A stretch of 58,173 bases of DNA from Candidatus Cloacimonadota bacterium (GTDB lineage: Bacteria; Cloacimonadota; Cloacimonadia; JGIOTU-2): positions 1 through 58,173 of the forward strand of contig DRBZ01000099.1 of NCBI GenBank assembly GCA_011043895.1, in the 5' to 3' direction. Below the pieces are notes generated by a model. It was not told the DNA's origin, ran no database searches, and saw only the letters and a program-made list of their open reading frames with translations. The translations under genes were made by a program, and so were the position numbers. Of the stretch, positions 1-8,516 are shown piece by piece; positions within the stretch are counted from its first letter, which is position 1, and each line of letters starts with the position of its first letter.

Positions 1-14
1 ACAGATATTGACAT
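1..14 (-). CDS. 5' end of a gene running off the left edge
   Basis: Only the first four codons are visible, reading M-S-I-S leftwards from the ATG at 14-12. The support is a strong ribosome binding site just upstream on the minus strand: AGGAGG at 24-19, four bases from the ATG. Nothing can be said about the product. The start rests on the ribosome binding site alone. Confidence 0.35.
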
Positions 15-230
15 GTATCCTCCTAAAAAATCATCCTGACTATTCAAGATGTATCTCTCTTTTTTTTTAGCTATGTGTAGTGTCAAGAATTTCACCTAAA
101 AGCATGCATATCCCCAGAATTTTTAGGGAGCATGGCACTTTTTCATTATTACACAATAACCTAATAATAACAAAAGATAAGGGATGGTGCATATCGTCGC
201 AAAGTACTAACATAACAATGATTCACGAAG

Positions 231-273
231 TATGGGAGATCCTTCTCCTCCAGCCTGCGGATCAGGGTGGCAA
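231..273 (-). repeat. relic of a dispersed MITE-like repeat
   Basis: Read on the minus strand, this piece starts TTGCCACCCTGATC and runs to GAAGGATCTCCCATA. The last 15 bases match exactly the core of the element at 46150-46286, and the start resembles that element's TTGTCATCCTC. Two copies of one short family so far apart suggest a non-coding dispersed repeat. This copy lacks a clear second end. Confidence 0.5.
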
Positions 274-487
274 ATGCATATTATGAAAATTATCACTCTA
301 ATCGAAAAGTAATTATATAGTACAAAAAACCAGCAAACCCTTTATTCAAAGTGATTCACAGAAATCAACCTACAATTTTTTGGTAGTATGCCTGTTTCAC
401 CTAAAAGTGGACGTAACTTTTCCTTTGACAAAAGTAATATTATATCAGAACTGTATTCCCCACAAGCTGTTAAATATGACTTCACCA

Positions 488-513
488 ATTTACCAATTCC
501 TAAATTGGTAAAT
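488..513. repeat. perfect 11-bp inverted repeat
   Basis: ATTTACCAATT and AATTGGTAAAT form a perfect 11-bp stem around a CCTA loop. There is no T-run after it on either strand, so it does not look like a simple terminator. It could be a protein-binding operator. The same TTTACC/GGTAAA words recur 40-100 bases downstream. Confidence 0.6.
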
Positions 514-545
514 CCATAACTCAAGAAGCCCAACTTCTAACTGGT

Positions 546-598
546 TTTACCAAACAAGCCTCCATTACATTTCGTCTTAATAAACAAGGCTTGGTAAA
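546..598. repeat. imperfect inverted repeat sharing the TTTACC/GGTAAA word
   Basis: TTTACC (546-551) and AAGCC (556-560) pair with GGCTT (588-592) and GGTAAA (593-598). This gives an 11-bp stem with a four-base bulge on the left arm and a 27-base loop. Its outer arm repeats the word seen in the palindrome at 488-513, so both may be sites for one factor or parts of one decayed element. Confidence 0.4.
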
Positions 599-678
599 GA
601 GGTAAAAATATAAATTCCTCCAGGCTTCGATATGCCCAGACATGGCGAACAGAATAGTCTAAAAGACTTTAATCTTTC

Positions 679-702
679 AGCGAGGAGTTTTTACTCATCG
701 CT
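679..702. repeat. hairpin about 75 bases before the kinase gene
   Basis: AGCGA-G-GAGT (679-688) faces ACTC-A-TCGCT (693-702) across a TTTT loop. The result is nine paired bases with one G/A mismatch. It is not followed by a T-run, so it is more likely a structured leader or a repeat relic than a terminator. I match it to no known riboswitch. Confidence 0.45.
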
Positions 703-775
703 AAGGATCAAATCATAAGCTATAAAATTTGACATTGCCAGACCATGCTGAGGAATGTGATTAAGGTTTTACTCT

Positions 776-2431
776 ATGGAAATAAAGATTATCAAAAATG
801 GTTCGGTTCAGAAAACATGCTCTTTCGATAAAGAGATAACCCCTCTCTTGCTTATGAAAAGTGAAGGGCTTACGTTCAATTGTTGTGTAGTTGCAGCAAA
901 AATAAACAAGAAACTCTATCCCCTTGATTATACTATCAAAACAGATTGTGAAATAGAATTTCTTCATGTAGGTACACGGGAGGGGATGCGCATCTATCAG
1001 AACTCGCTGATCTTCGTCTTCGTTCGAACTGTCGATGAGCTGTTTGAAAATCCCAAAATTGAAGTGAAGCACTCCCTTGGTGATGGTTGCTATATCGAAA
1101 CATATTCAAGATTTCTTCTTACAGCGGGAGATGTTGAAAAAATAAAAAAAAGAATGAATCTTCACATCTCCAATGATGAACCTTTTGAACCACATTTTAT
1201 TTCAACTCATCGTGCAATAAGTTATTTTGAGGGCAATATAGACAAGCAACAGCTTTTGAAATATTATCCCAATAAAAATATACTTATTTATAAATTTGGG
1301 GAACTTTATGACTTTTATAATGGTCCTTTGGTTCCATCCTCTGGATACCTTAAATTGTTCGATCTAAAATATCTTCCCCCAGGGTTGATCCTGCGGTTTC
1401 CTTCAGTTGATCATCCACATAAAATTGGCACATTTCATCCCCTACCAAACCTCTTGAATATCTTTACTGAATACGAACGCTGGGGCAATATTCTTGGGCT
1501 TTCAAACGTAGCTTCTTTAAATAAAAAGATTGAGAATTTTGAGATCAACGAAATTATTCAGGTATCTGAAGCACTTCATGAGAAAAAGATTGCGGAAATT
1601 GCTGAAGATATTTATCAGAAAAGGAATTCAGGCATTATCGTGCTTATTGCAGGTCCTTCAGCTTCTGGCAAAACAACCTTCATGAAACGTCTGGCAATTC
1701 AGTTAAAAGTAAATGGACTCAGATCGTTCTTCATCTCACTCGACAATTATTTTCTTGATCGGGAAAAAACACCGCTAGATGATTATGGTGAATTCGATTT
1801 CGAATCAATCCACGCCCTCGATAAGGAACTAATCAATGATCATATCAAAAAACTTATGGCAGGTGAAGAAGTCGAAATCCCAAAATACAACTTTATTGCT
1901 GGCAAAAGAGAACATCACGGCACAAAATTCCGATTGCATGAAGACCAGGTTATACTCATCGAAGGTATACACGGTCTTAACAACATACTCACTCAATCTA
2001 TTCAAGAACAAAATAAATACAAAATATATGTAAGTGCGCTTACACAGATAAATCTTGATAATCATAACCGTATCTCAACCTCGGATACAAGAATAATCAG
2101 AAGAATTGTTCGTGATACATTCTTCAGAGGCTATAATGCTGAACAGACAATAAAACGCTGGTATTCCATTCGTGCTGGAGAGAGGAAATTTGTATTTACT
2201 TTTCAGGAAGAAGCAGATGCTATGTTCAACTCAGCTCTAGTATATGAACTGGGAGTTCTGCGTAGACTTGCCCTTCCTGAACTAAAAAAGATCCCATCTA
2301 CCAGCGATCAGTATTCAGAAGCTCAGAGACTGATAACCCTTTTATCCTTTTTTGAACCTATTCCCGAAAACTCGATTCCGCGTAATTCAATCCTCAGGGA
2401 GTTCATTAAGGGTAGTGATTTTGAATACTAG
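776..2431 (+). CDS. TGS-domain nucleoside kinase (uridine kinase-like)
   Basis: The 551-residue protein has two parts. The N-terminus (about residues 1-60) looks like a TGS domain, followed by a region like the second additional domain of threonyl-tRNA synthetase. The C-terminal half is a P-loop kinase of the uridine kinase/phosphoribulokinase group, with Walker A GPSASGKTT near residue 293 and a conserved LIEGIHGLN. This fused architecture is known in many anaerobes and is annotated as nucleoside kinase; phosphorylation of uridine or another nucleoside is expected but the substrate is not certain. A separate short uridine kinase lies at 16555. The ribosome binding site is weak. guaB follows four bases after the stop, so the two are probably co-transcribed. 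Confidence 0.85.
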   Translation: MEIKIIKNGSVQKTCSFDKEITPLLLMKSEGLTFNCCVVAAKINKKLYPLDYTIKTDCEIEFLHVGTREGMRIYQNSLIFVFVRTVDELFENPKIEVKHSLGDGCYIETYSRFLLTAGDVEKIKKRMNLHISNDEPFEPHFISTHRAISYFEGNIDKQQLLKYYPNKNILIYKFGELYDFYNGPLVPSSGYLKLFDLKYLPPGLILRFPSVDHPHKIGTFHPLPNLLNIFTEYERWGNILGLSNVASLNKKIENFEINEIIQVSEALHEKKIAEIAEDIYQKRNSGIIVLIAGPSASGKTTFMKRLAIQLKVNGLRSFFISLDNYFLDREKTPLDDYGEFDFESIHALDKELINDHIKKLMAGEEVEIPKYNFIAGKREHHGTKFRLHEDQVILIEGIHGLNNILTQSIQEQNKYKIYVSALTQINLDNHNRISTSDTRIIRRIVRDTFFRGYNAEQTIKRWYSIRAGERKFVFTFQEEADAMFNSALVYELGVLRRLALPELKKIPSTSDQYSEAQRLITLLSFFEPIPENSIPRNSILREFIKGSDFEY

Positions 2432-2435
2432 AACA

Positions 2436-3908
2436 ATGAAAGAAAAAATTAGCTTTAAAAGCCTTACTTTTGATGATGTTTTACTCATTCCAGGTAAGTC
2501 AAAAGTACTTCCAAGGGATGTTAACATCCAGACAAAATTAACTCGCAATCTTTCATTAAATATACCAATCCTGAGTGCTGCGATGGATACGGTAACAGAA
2601 TCCAAAATGGCTATAGCTATCGCACGTCAGGGTGGTATCGGTATCATCCATAAAAATCTCACTATTGAGCAGCAAGCCGCCTATGTACAGAAAGTAAAAC
2701 GCTCAGAAAGTGTGATCATCAATAATCCCATAACTCTTCCTCCGAATGCCCGTTTACAGGATGCCTATGATGTGATGCAGGAGCATAATATTTCTGGAAT
2801 TCCAATCACAAAAGGAAACAAACTTATCGGCATCATAACTGGCAGAGATATGATGTTTGAAGAAGATCTCATGAAAAAGGTTTCCCAACTCATGACCTCG
2901 AAGAATCTTGTAACTGCTAAAGAAGGTATTTCTTTGAAAGATGCCACCAAACTTCTTCACAAACACAGAATTGAAAAATTACTTCTCGTGGATGATAATT
3001 TCACCCTCAAAGGTCTTATAACGGTGAAGGATATCATGAAGAGTATTAAGTTCCCTCATGCTGCAAAAGATAGAGATGGTAGATTACTCGCTGGAGCAGC
3101 AGTGGGAGTTACAGGAGATTATTTAGAACGAGCAGATGAACTTATCAACGCTGGAGTTGATGTATTGGTCATTGATACCGCACATGGACACAGTATTAAA
3201 GCGTTAAATGCAATGAAAAAGTTAAAAAACAAATTTCCCGAACAAGAAATCATTGCCGGCAATGTCGCAACTGCTGAAGCTACGAGAGATATTATCAAAA
3301 CAGATATAGATGCAGTAAAAGTAGGTATTGGTCCAGGCTCTATATGTACAACGCGGGTAATAGCAGGAGTAGGTGTACCACAACTTACTGCAATTATGGA
3401 GTGTTCAAAAGCAGCTCAGAATGAGGTGCCTATAATTGCTGATGGTGGGATCAAATATTCAGGAGATATTGCAAAAGCAATTGCAGCAGGAGCTCACACC
3501 GTTATGATAGGATCTCTGTTTGCTGGTACTGACGAAAGTCCAGGTGAAGATGTTATATACGAGGGAAGACGTTACAAAACCTATCGCGGAATGGGTTCCA
3601 TAGGAGCAATGAAATCCGGAAGTAAAGATAGATATTTTCAGGAAGAAATCAGGACAGATACACCTACAGAGAGTATCAAACTTGTTGCTGAAGGTATAGA
3701 AGGAAGAGTAGAATATAAAGGTCCTTTATCAGATTATATATTTCAATTACTTGGAGGCCTAAAAGCCGGAATGGGTTACTGCGGAGCAGCAACAATCGAG
3801 GAAATGAGAAGCAAAACTCATTTTACAACCATCACTGCTGCCTCTCTTCGAGAAAGCCATCCCCATGATGTCTCGATCACAAAGGAAGCACCGAATTACC
3901 AGAGATAA
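2436..3908 (+). CDS. guaB: IMP dehydrogenase
   Basis: This enzyme oxidises IMP to XMP with NAD+, the committed step of GMP synthesis. The 490-residue protein has the usual order: N-terminal barrel half with LTFDDVLL, two CBS domains (about 90-205), then the second barrel half with the catalytic Cys304 in GPGSICTTR and the flap region with MGSIGAMK. I start at the ATG of 2436, which gives normal family length. An in-frame GTG at 2415 with AAGG upstream is an alternative; the longer frame from 2352 lies inside the kinase gene and is unlikely. It follows the kinase gene by four bases. Confidence 0.96.
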   Translation: MKEKISFKSLTFDDVLLIPGKSKVLPRDVNIQTKLTRNLSLNIPILSAAMDTVTESKMAIAIARQGGIGIIHKNLTIEQQAAYVQKVKRSESVIINNPITLPPNARLQDAYDVMQEHNISGIPITKGNKLIGIITGRDMMFEEDLMKKVSQLMTSKNLVTAKEGISLKDATKLLHKHRIEKLLLVDDNFTLKGLITVKDIMKSIKFPHAAKDRDGRLLAGAAVGVTGDYLERADELINAGVDVLVIDTAHGHSIKALNAMKKLKNKFPEQEIIAGNVATAEATRDIIKTDIDAVKVGIGPGSICTTRVIAGVGVPQLTAIMECSKAAQNEVPIIADGGIKYSGDIAKAIAAGAHTVMIGSLFAGTDESPGEDVIYEGRRYKTYRGMGSIGAMKSGSKDRYFQEEIRTDTPTESIKLVAEGIEGRVEYKGPLSDYIFQLLGGLKAGMGYCGAATIEEMRSKTHFTTITAASLRESHPHDVSITKEAPNYQR

Positions 3909-3973
3909 ATGATGTGGGGAAGTAAGATGTAGGGTGTTGGGTTAAAATATGACTAAAGAGGAAAAATGGTTAA

Positions 3974-4348
3974 AGAGAAGAGCTCAAATTTAACAGTTGC
4001 ATATACTGTTTGGAAGTCTATAAAATTGCCTTTGAAAATGCGATGATCATTTACTCAATTTCAAAAGAATGGCTTATCGAAGAAAGATATTCTCTTACTG
4101 ATTAAATAAGAAGATCTTATAGATCGATTTGTGGAAATATAGCTGAAGCATGGAGAAAAAGAAGATATGAAGCACACTTTGTAAGTAAACTTAGTGATTC
4201 TGGTGCAGAAGCCGCTGAAACCCTAGCATAGTTGCAATTTGCTTATAGGTGTGGATATATAACCAATGAAAGATATGCAAATCTATCGAATAGGTATAAC
4301 CATATATGCAGTATCTTATACAAAATGATGAGAAATTCGAATAAATAG
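3974..4348 (+). pseudogene. decayed four-helix-bundle (23S intervening-sequence-type) protein gene
   Basis: One frame reads continuously with strong likeness to the four-helix-bundle family (S23/IVP type): LEVYKIAFENAM, EERYSLTD, then IRRSYRSICGNIAEAWRKRR, YEAHFVSKLSD, AEAAETL and CGYITNERYANLSNRY. It is broken by TAA at 4103-4105, at a spot where the family has Gln (CAA to TAA), and by TAG at 4229-4231. The frame also has a TAA at 3971-3973 with no good start after it, so the 5' end is lost or shifted. In other bacteria such genes often occur as strays inside 23S rRNA inserts or between operons. Their role is unclear. Confidence 0.75.
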
Positions 4349-4447
4349 TGTAAACACTTCTGGAAATTTTTAATACAGAAAGTTTTTTATTATGAGATTT
4401 ATTGTAAAATACTATCTACTCTCAATGTTTCCCCTACTTCCTACTTC

Positions 4448-5080
4448 CTACTTTCCCCTCTTATTCCCCCACAATACTTTATGCAATTGCACATTCATCC
4501 TAATTGGTAGCCTTGTTTCAAGAATCCATTCGGCAAGCTTGGCACTCTCGAGTTTTTCAAAAACGGGAGAAAACAATAGTTGAAATCTTTTTAAATCATA
4601 TTTCTTGATAATGCCAAGTGCCCAATCAAAATCTATTCTGTCACCAATTACAAACTTTATTTCATCATGATTATTTAAAATTTTGAAATTATCCCATAAC
4701 ATTTTATCGCTCATATCGCTGGATGGTGTTTTGATATCCACGATCTTTATCACTTCCATAGGAACTTCTGCCAGCGAGATCGAGTTGTTTGTTTCGAGTA
4801 ATACTTTATAATTCTTCTCAAGCAGTAATGTAAGTAACCTTATTGTGTCTTTTTGTAAAAGTGGCTCTCCACCTGTAATTTCAATAAGTTTTACGGATTG
4901 AAACTTCTTCACTTCATCAATTATTTCTTCAATTGATAAGGTGAATTGTGTATTATATGCATAAGTCGTATCACAATAGCTACAGCGCAAATTACATCCT
5001 GCGAGCCGTATAAAAATACAAGGAAGTCCAGCGTATGAGGACTCCCCTTGCAAACTATAAAAAATTTCTGACAGTTCCAT
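4448..5080 (-). CDS. queE: 7-carboxy-7-deazaguanine synthase (radical SAM)
   Basis: QueE converts 6-carboxytetrahydropterin to 7-carboxy-7-deazaguanine on the way to preQ0 and queuosine. The 210-residue protein opens with IFYSLQGES, typical of the family, and has the radical-SAM cluster motif C29-x3-C33-x2-C36 (GCNLRCSYC) and the ITGGEPLLQ SAM-binding motif. Its ATG overlaps the stop of the upstream amidohydrolase by one base (TGATG), implying translational coupling. QueC is encoded at 14933 on the other strand. QueD and QueF are not in the window. Confidence 0.93.
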   Translation of the reverse strand: MELSEIFYSLQGESSYAGLPCIFIRLAGCNLRCSYCDTTYAYNTQFTLSIEEIIDEVKKFQSVKLIEITGGEPLLQKDTIRLLTLLLEKNYKVLLETNNSISLAEVPMEVIKIVDIKTPSSDMSDKMLWDNFKILNNHDEIKFVIGDRIDFDWALGIIKKYDLKRFQLLFSPVFEKLESAKLAEWILETRLPIRMNVQLHKVLWGNKRGK

Positions 5081-6294
5081 CAGAAGGGTAGGTAATCGAA
5101 ATGCTTTTTATATCCTAATTTTTTCTCTATTTTCTTTAAAATATCCTCGGGATGACCAATCACAAACATCTTGTTCTCGTCACATTCAAAGAGATAATAA
5201 TCCTTTGCATCCCATGAGAAGTATTTGAGATATTCGACTTTACCAAAAACCGGTTTGCCAGCATAAAGAAGGAGTTCAATATCGCATGTATTGAGGGTCA
5301 CAAAATTCTCGTAAGGATCTTTCTTGTTCATTCTGGTTATCAGCAGATTTGCTTCAGCATCCGTTTCTATCATTCCATGATAAGTGTCCAATTTGAGGGC
5401 TTTTGCAGGATTCTCAGTAACCATTTTAAAAAGTGTTGTATATTCAAGTTCGGGAAATGTTTGCTTTGTATAAATGAGTTCCTTCAAAAGATTAGTACTT
5501 CCAGAAAGCGTTGAATCCGTTCCAAGACAAACATTAACGCCCAATCGTAACACGAGATCGATATCCAGCGTGGTTCCGAGAAGATAGATGTTTGAGTTCG
5601 GGCACCATGCGATACTTGCTCCGGCAGACTTGACTTGTTTAAACTGCTCCTCTGTCAAGGCAGTACAATGTACAAGAATCGAATTATTTTTTAAAAGACC
5701 CAGTTTTACTAATTCATCGAATTCACTTCGCGCCAGCTCATCGCTTCCCTCTGCCAGATGAATGATGAAGGGAATTTTGCCTGCCGTTTTTTTCATCTCT
5801 TCCGCAAGTTCATCCCCCCCCCACCAATTTTGCTTTGTAATCGAATGCCCTTGCTGATAATCTGGGATAACTTTGATCGGAAATGCTTGATAATAATCCT
5901 CTTTCTGGCGTGGCACATGATCCTGTACAACTGTTACACCCGAAAAAATATTTTTGTACGCACCAAGAAGCGCCAGATCCAATCCATTGTCATTAAGAAG
6001 ATCATGAAGGTTTGATTTCCAGAATTTATCCCGTTCTTTTACTGATTCGGATTCGTTAAGCTCATCAACCCAGATGCTAGTGTTTGCATAAGGACGACTC
6101 GGAGCTCCTTTTGGAACCCAATTTCCCACGAGATGATCATGAATATTTATCAATGAAGGATAAGCGATCAATCCTGTACATTCTGCCTGGATCTTATCAT
6201 AAGATTTATCCGAAAACTTCCCATTGGTAATAGAAAGATTTCCGATTGTATGCTCTTTGGCATCTTTAACAATTAAAACATTTGCAAATTCCAT
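5080..6294 (-). CDS. metal-dependent amidohydrolase/deaminase (COG0402-like)
   Basis: The 404-residue protein has the layout of the amidohydrolase superfamily: metal-binding HxH at His52/His54 (NIHDHL), IHLAEG, VHCTAL and LGTDSTLSG, the expected third and fourth His and the catalytic Asp. This is the subgroup containing guanine, cytosine and S-adenosylhomocysteine/adenosine-type deaminases. The substrate cannot be read from the sequence. It is not a typical HutI, because that family's conserved neighbourhood is absent. The stop overlaps the queE start. I chose the ATG at 6294; in-frame GTG (6300) and TTG (6303) codons lie just upstream and no start has a clear ribosome binding site. Confidence 0.75.
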   Translation of the reverse strand: MEFANVLIVKDAKEHTIGNLSITNGKFSDKSYDKIQAECTGLIAYPSLINIHDHLVGNWVPKGAPSRPYANTSIWVDELNESESVKERDKFWKSNLHDLLNDNGLDLALLGAYKNIFSGVTVVQDHVPRQKEDYYQAFPIKVIPDYQQGHSITKQNWWGGDELAEEMKKTAGKIPFIIHLAEGSDELARSEFDELVKLGLLKNNSILVHCTALTEEQFKQVKSAGASIAWCPNSNIYLLGTTLDIDLVLRLGVNVCLGTDSTLSGSTNLLKELIYTKQTFPELEYTTLFKMVTENPAKALKLDTYHGMIETDAEANLLITRMNKKDPYENFVTLNTCDIELLLYAGKPVFGKVEYLKYFSWDAKDYYLFECDENKMFVIGHPEDILKKIEKKLGYKKHFDYLPF

Positions 6295-6319
6295 ATTCAC
6301 CAACTTATGTTCATAATAA

Positions 6320-7501
6320 TTATTTAGACAATTCTTTTATTAACTGCGGAATCACTTCAAACAGGTCTCCAACGATACCCACATCAGCAGCTTTGAAAAT
6401 TGGTGCATCCTTATCTTTATTGATCGCTACAATAATATCAGAGGATTGCATACCAACAAGATGCTGAACTGCTCCAGATACCCCACAGGCGATATACACC
6501 TTCGGTTTGACAGTCTTTCCAGTCTGACCAACCTGATGTGAATATTCGATCCAGCCAGCATCAACTGCAGCCCTAGAAGCACCGACAGCAGCATTAAGAG
6601 TAGATGCAAGCTCTCGTAATAATGAGAAATTCTCTGCACATTTTAGTCCTCGTCCACCAGTTACAATAATATCAGCTTCAGTAAGTTTGACTTGTTGGGT
6701 CTCATCTTTAATTGATTGTAAAAATTTCGAAACAATCTTTGTTGTATTGAGCGTTACCTTTTCATTAATAATCTCACCTGTTCTATTTGTGTCTTCAGGT
6801 AATGGGTCAAAAACTTTGTGACGTACAGTAGCCATTTGCGGACGATAATTTTCCGAACGGATCTGTGCCATGATATTACCGCCAAAGGCAGGTCTCGTCT
6901 GAACAAGATCATGGGTTTCTGGGCAAATGTGTAGGTCTGTACAATCTGCTGTCAGTCCTGTGTGAAGAGCAACTGCGAGTCTTGGAAGGAACGATCTCCC
7001 AATTGCTGTTGCTCCGCTTATCAAAATTTCTGGTTTATATTTATTCACTATTTGATACAGTGCTTGTGTGTAAGGTTCGTCGAGGAATTTTTCCAGAAGT
7101 GGATCTTCTACGATAATGACTTTGTCAGCGCCATGATGTATAAGTTTCTCGGGCTTATCTTTAAAATTAAATCCAAATAATACTGCAATAACCTCTTTTT
7201 TCAGATCATCAGCGAGGTCCCGTGCTTTACCTAATATCTCGAAGGAGATTGGCATGATATCTCCGTTCTTTTGCTCGGTAAAGACCATGACTCCTGAATA
7301 ATCCGCAAGATTTTTAGCAGTATCCTGCTCCTTAGAAATATTGATTGCATCTACAGGGCATTCCGGTACACAAGCTCCGCAAAGAGTACACCCGTTCAAG
7401 TCAATTATTGCCTTCTTATCTTCAAGTATAATGGCATGATATGGGCAAACTGGAACGCATTTACCACATCCGATACATTTATCAAATATTATTTTAATCA
7501 A
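6320..7501 (-). CDS. etfA: electron transfer flavoprotein alpha subunit with N-terminal ferredoxin domain
   Basis: Residues 1-60 form a 2[4Fe-4S] ferredoxin domain (Cys 9, 12, 15, 19 and 38, 41, 44, 48). The rest is EtfA, ending in the conserved FAD-binding region with AAVGASRAAVDAG, YSHQVGQTG and CGVSGAVQH. EtfA partners EtfB and carries electrons between dehydrogenases and quinone or ferredoxin; the ferredoxin-fused type occurs in strict anaerobes, including bifurcating complexes. GGAGG lies seven bases before the ATG. Oddly, no etfB or acyl-CoA dehydrogenase gene is beside it: the upstream neighbour is an ion exchanger and the downstream one the amidohydrolase. Confidence 0.9.
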   Translation of the reverse strand: MIKIIFDKCIGCGKCVPVCPYHAIILEDKKAIIDLNGCTLCGACVPECPVDAINISKEQDTAKNLADYSGVMVFTEQKNGDIMPISFEILGKARDLADDLKKEVIAVLFGFNFKDKPEKLIHHGADKVIIVEDPLLEKFLDEPYTQALYQIVNKYKPEILISGATAIGRSFLPRLAVALHTGLTADCTDLHICPETHDLVQTRPAFGGNIMAQIRSENYRPQMATVRHKVFDPLPEDTNRTGEIINEKVTLNTTKIVSKFLQSIKDETQQVKLTEADIIVTGGRGLKCAENFSLLRELASTLNAAVGASRAAVDAGWIEYSHQVGQTGKTVKPKVYIACGVSGAVQHLVGMQSSDIIVAINKDKDAPIFKAADVGIVGDLFEVIPQLIKELSK

Positions 7502-7571
7502 GATACCTCCACTCTGAAAAAAAGAAACGATTTATTTTTCGTCAAGTTACTCAGATAATTCGGATTATTCA

Positions 7572-8516
7572 TTATTTATAAAGTAAATAAATATAAACTA
7601 CATAAATAGCGATCAGAAATATCCCTTGCAATCTGCCAATGTTTCTTAGAACGCGTGAAAAAATAAAGAAAAGTACTGCTATTGCCAGACAGAAAACAAC
7701 ATCGATTATCACTTCAGTTCCAAGCTTAATCGGTTTGATAGTTGAAGCGATGCCGAGTACAAAAAGTATATTGAATATATTACTCCCTACAATATTTCCC
7801 ACTGCTATTGATACTTTCCCTTTTATCACTGCAACAATCGAGGTTACGATCTCAGGGATCGAAGTGCCAAGCGCAACCACACTCATTCCGATCACTTTAT
7901 CACTGACTCCCCACATCGAAGCGATTTGTGATGCATTTTGAACGGCAAGATGTCCACCGTATGCTATACCTGCACCTCCCAATATCGTTAAAAGGATATT
8001 TTTTAATAATGAAGACTTCGGCTCTTCTGGTTGCTGGGTGCATCTGTCACGTTTTGCCATCTGGTAGAGATAAAGCACGAAACACATAAAGAGTATCAGC
8101 ATAAGAATTCCCTCAAAACGTGAAACATATATCACTGTTACAGCTTTTCTTGAAAAATTAAGTACAAAAAGCAGCACTAAAGTAGTGATGAATATCATAA
8201 AGGGATTTTCAATTTTTTTCGTACTGCCTTCAAAATGAATTGGTTTGATCAATGCAGCAATGCCGATTGCAAGACAAATGTTAGCAATATTACTTCCAAT
8301 AACGTTGCCAAAAGCAATACCATTTACCCCTGTCAACGAAGCACTGATACTCACTGCAGCTTCCGGTGCACTTGTGCCGATCGCAGCGATGGTCAAGCCG
8401 ATGAAAAGTGGTGATACCCTCAAAAATTGAGCGATGTTCGAAGTGCCTTCGATAAAGAAATCAGCACCTTTTGCAAGGAGTACAAATGATACAACTAATA
8501 ATATATAAGGTATCAT
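7572..8516 (-). CDS. calcium/sodium antiporter (CaCA family, YrbG-like)
   Basis: This 314-residue inner-membrane protein has two homologous halves of about five helices each. Each half carries the alpha-repeat signature: GTSAPEAAVSISA with GNVIGSNIANI in the first, and GTSIPEIVTSIVA with GNIVGSNIFNI in the second. These repeats bind the exchanged cations. The family exports Ca2+ in exchange for Na+ (some members use K+ or H+). It abuts the MBL hydrolase gene with no spacer, so they are probably one transcription unit. Confidence 0.9.
   Translation of the reverse strand: MIPYILLVVSFVLLAKGADFFIEGTSNIAQFLRVSPLFIGLTIAAIGTSAPEAAVSISASLTGVNGIAFGNVIGSNIANICLAIGIAALIKPIHFEGSTKKIENPFMIFITTLVLLFVLNFSRKAVTVIYVSRFEGILMLILFMCFVLYLYQMAKRDRCTQQPEEPKSSLLKNILLTILGGAGIAYGGHLAVQNASQIASMWGVSDKVIGMSVVALGTSIPEIVTSIVAVIKGKVSIAVGNIVGSNIFNILFVLGIASTIKPIKLGTEVIIDVVFCLAIAVLFFIFSRVLRNIGRLQGIFLIAIYVVYIYLLYK

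Larger units (their letters stand above)
15..775. other. gene-free stretch with palindromes and one repeat relic
   Basis: I find no convincing gene in these 760 bases. The stretch holds a relic of a dispersed repeat (231-273), a perfect palindrome (488-513), a longer imperfect inverted repeat (546-598) and a hairpin (679-702). A TTGACA hexamer at 729-734 could be a -35 element for the downstream kinase gene, but no good -10 follows at the right distance. The two longest open frames here start at non-ATG codons and resemble nothing I know. Confidence 0.5.

Noticed and set aside
80..286. 68-codon open frame in the left spacer
   Set aside because: It starts at a non-ATG codon with no ribosome binding site, overlaps the repeat relic at 231-273 and resembles nothing known.
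342..533. 63-codon open frame on the minus strand
   Set aside because: It begins at TTG without a ribosome binding site and runs through the perfect palindrome at 488-513. No family likeness.
5080..6294. Possible imidazolonepropionase (HutI) to go with the ammonia-lyases
   Set aside because: The HutI landmark around the HxH motif is absent, and the gene is 24 kb away from the lyases on the other strand.
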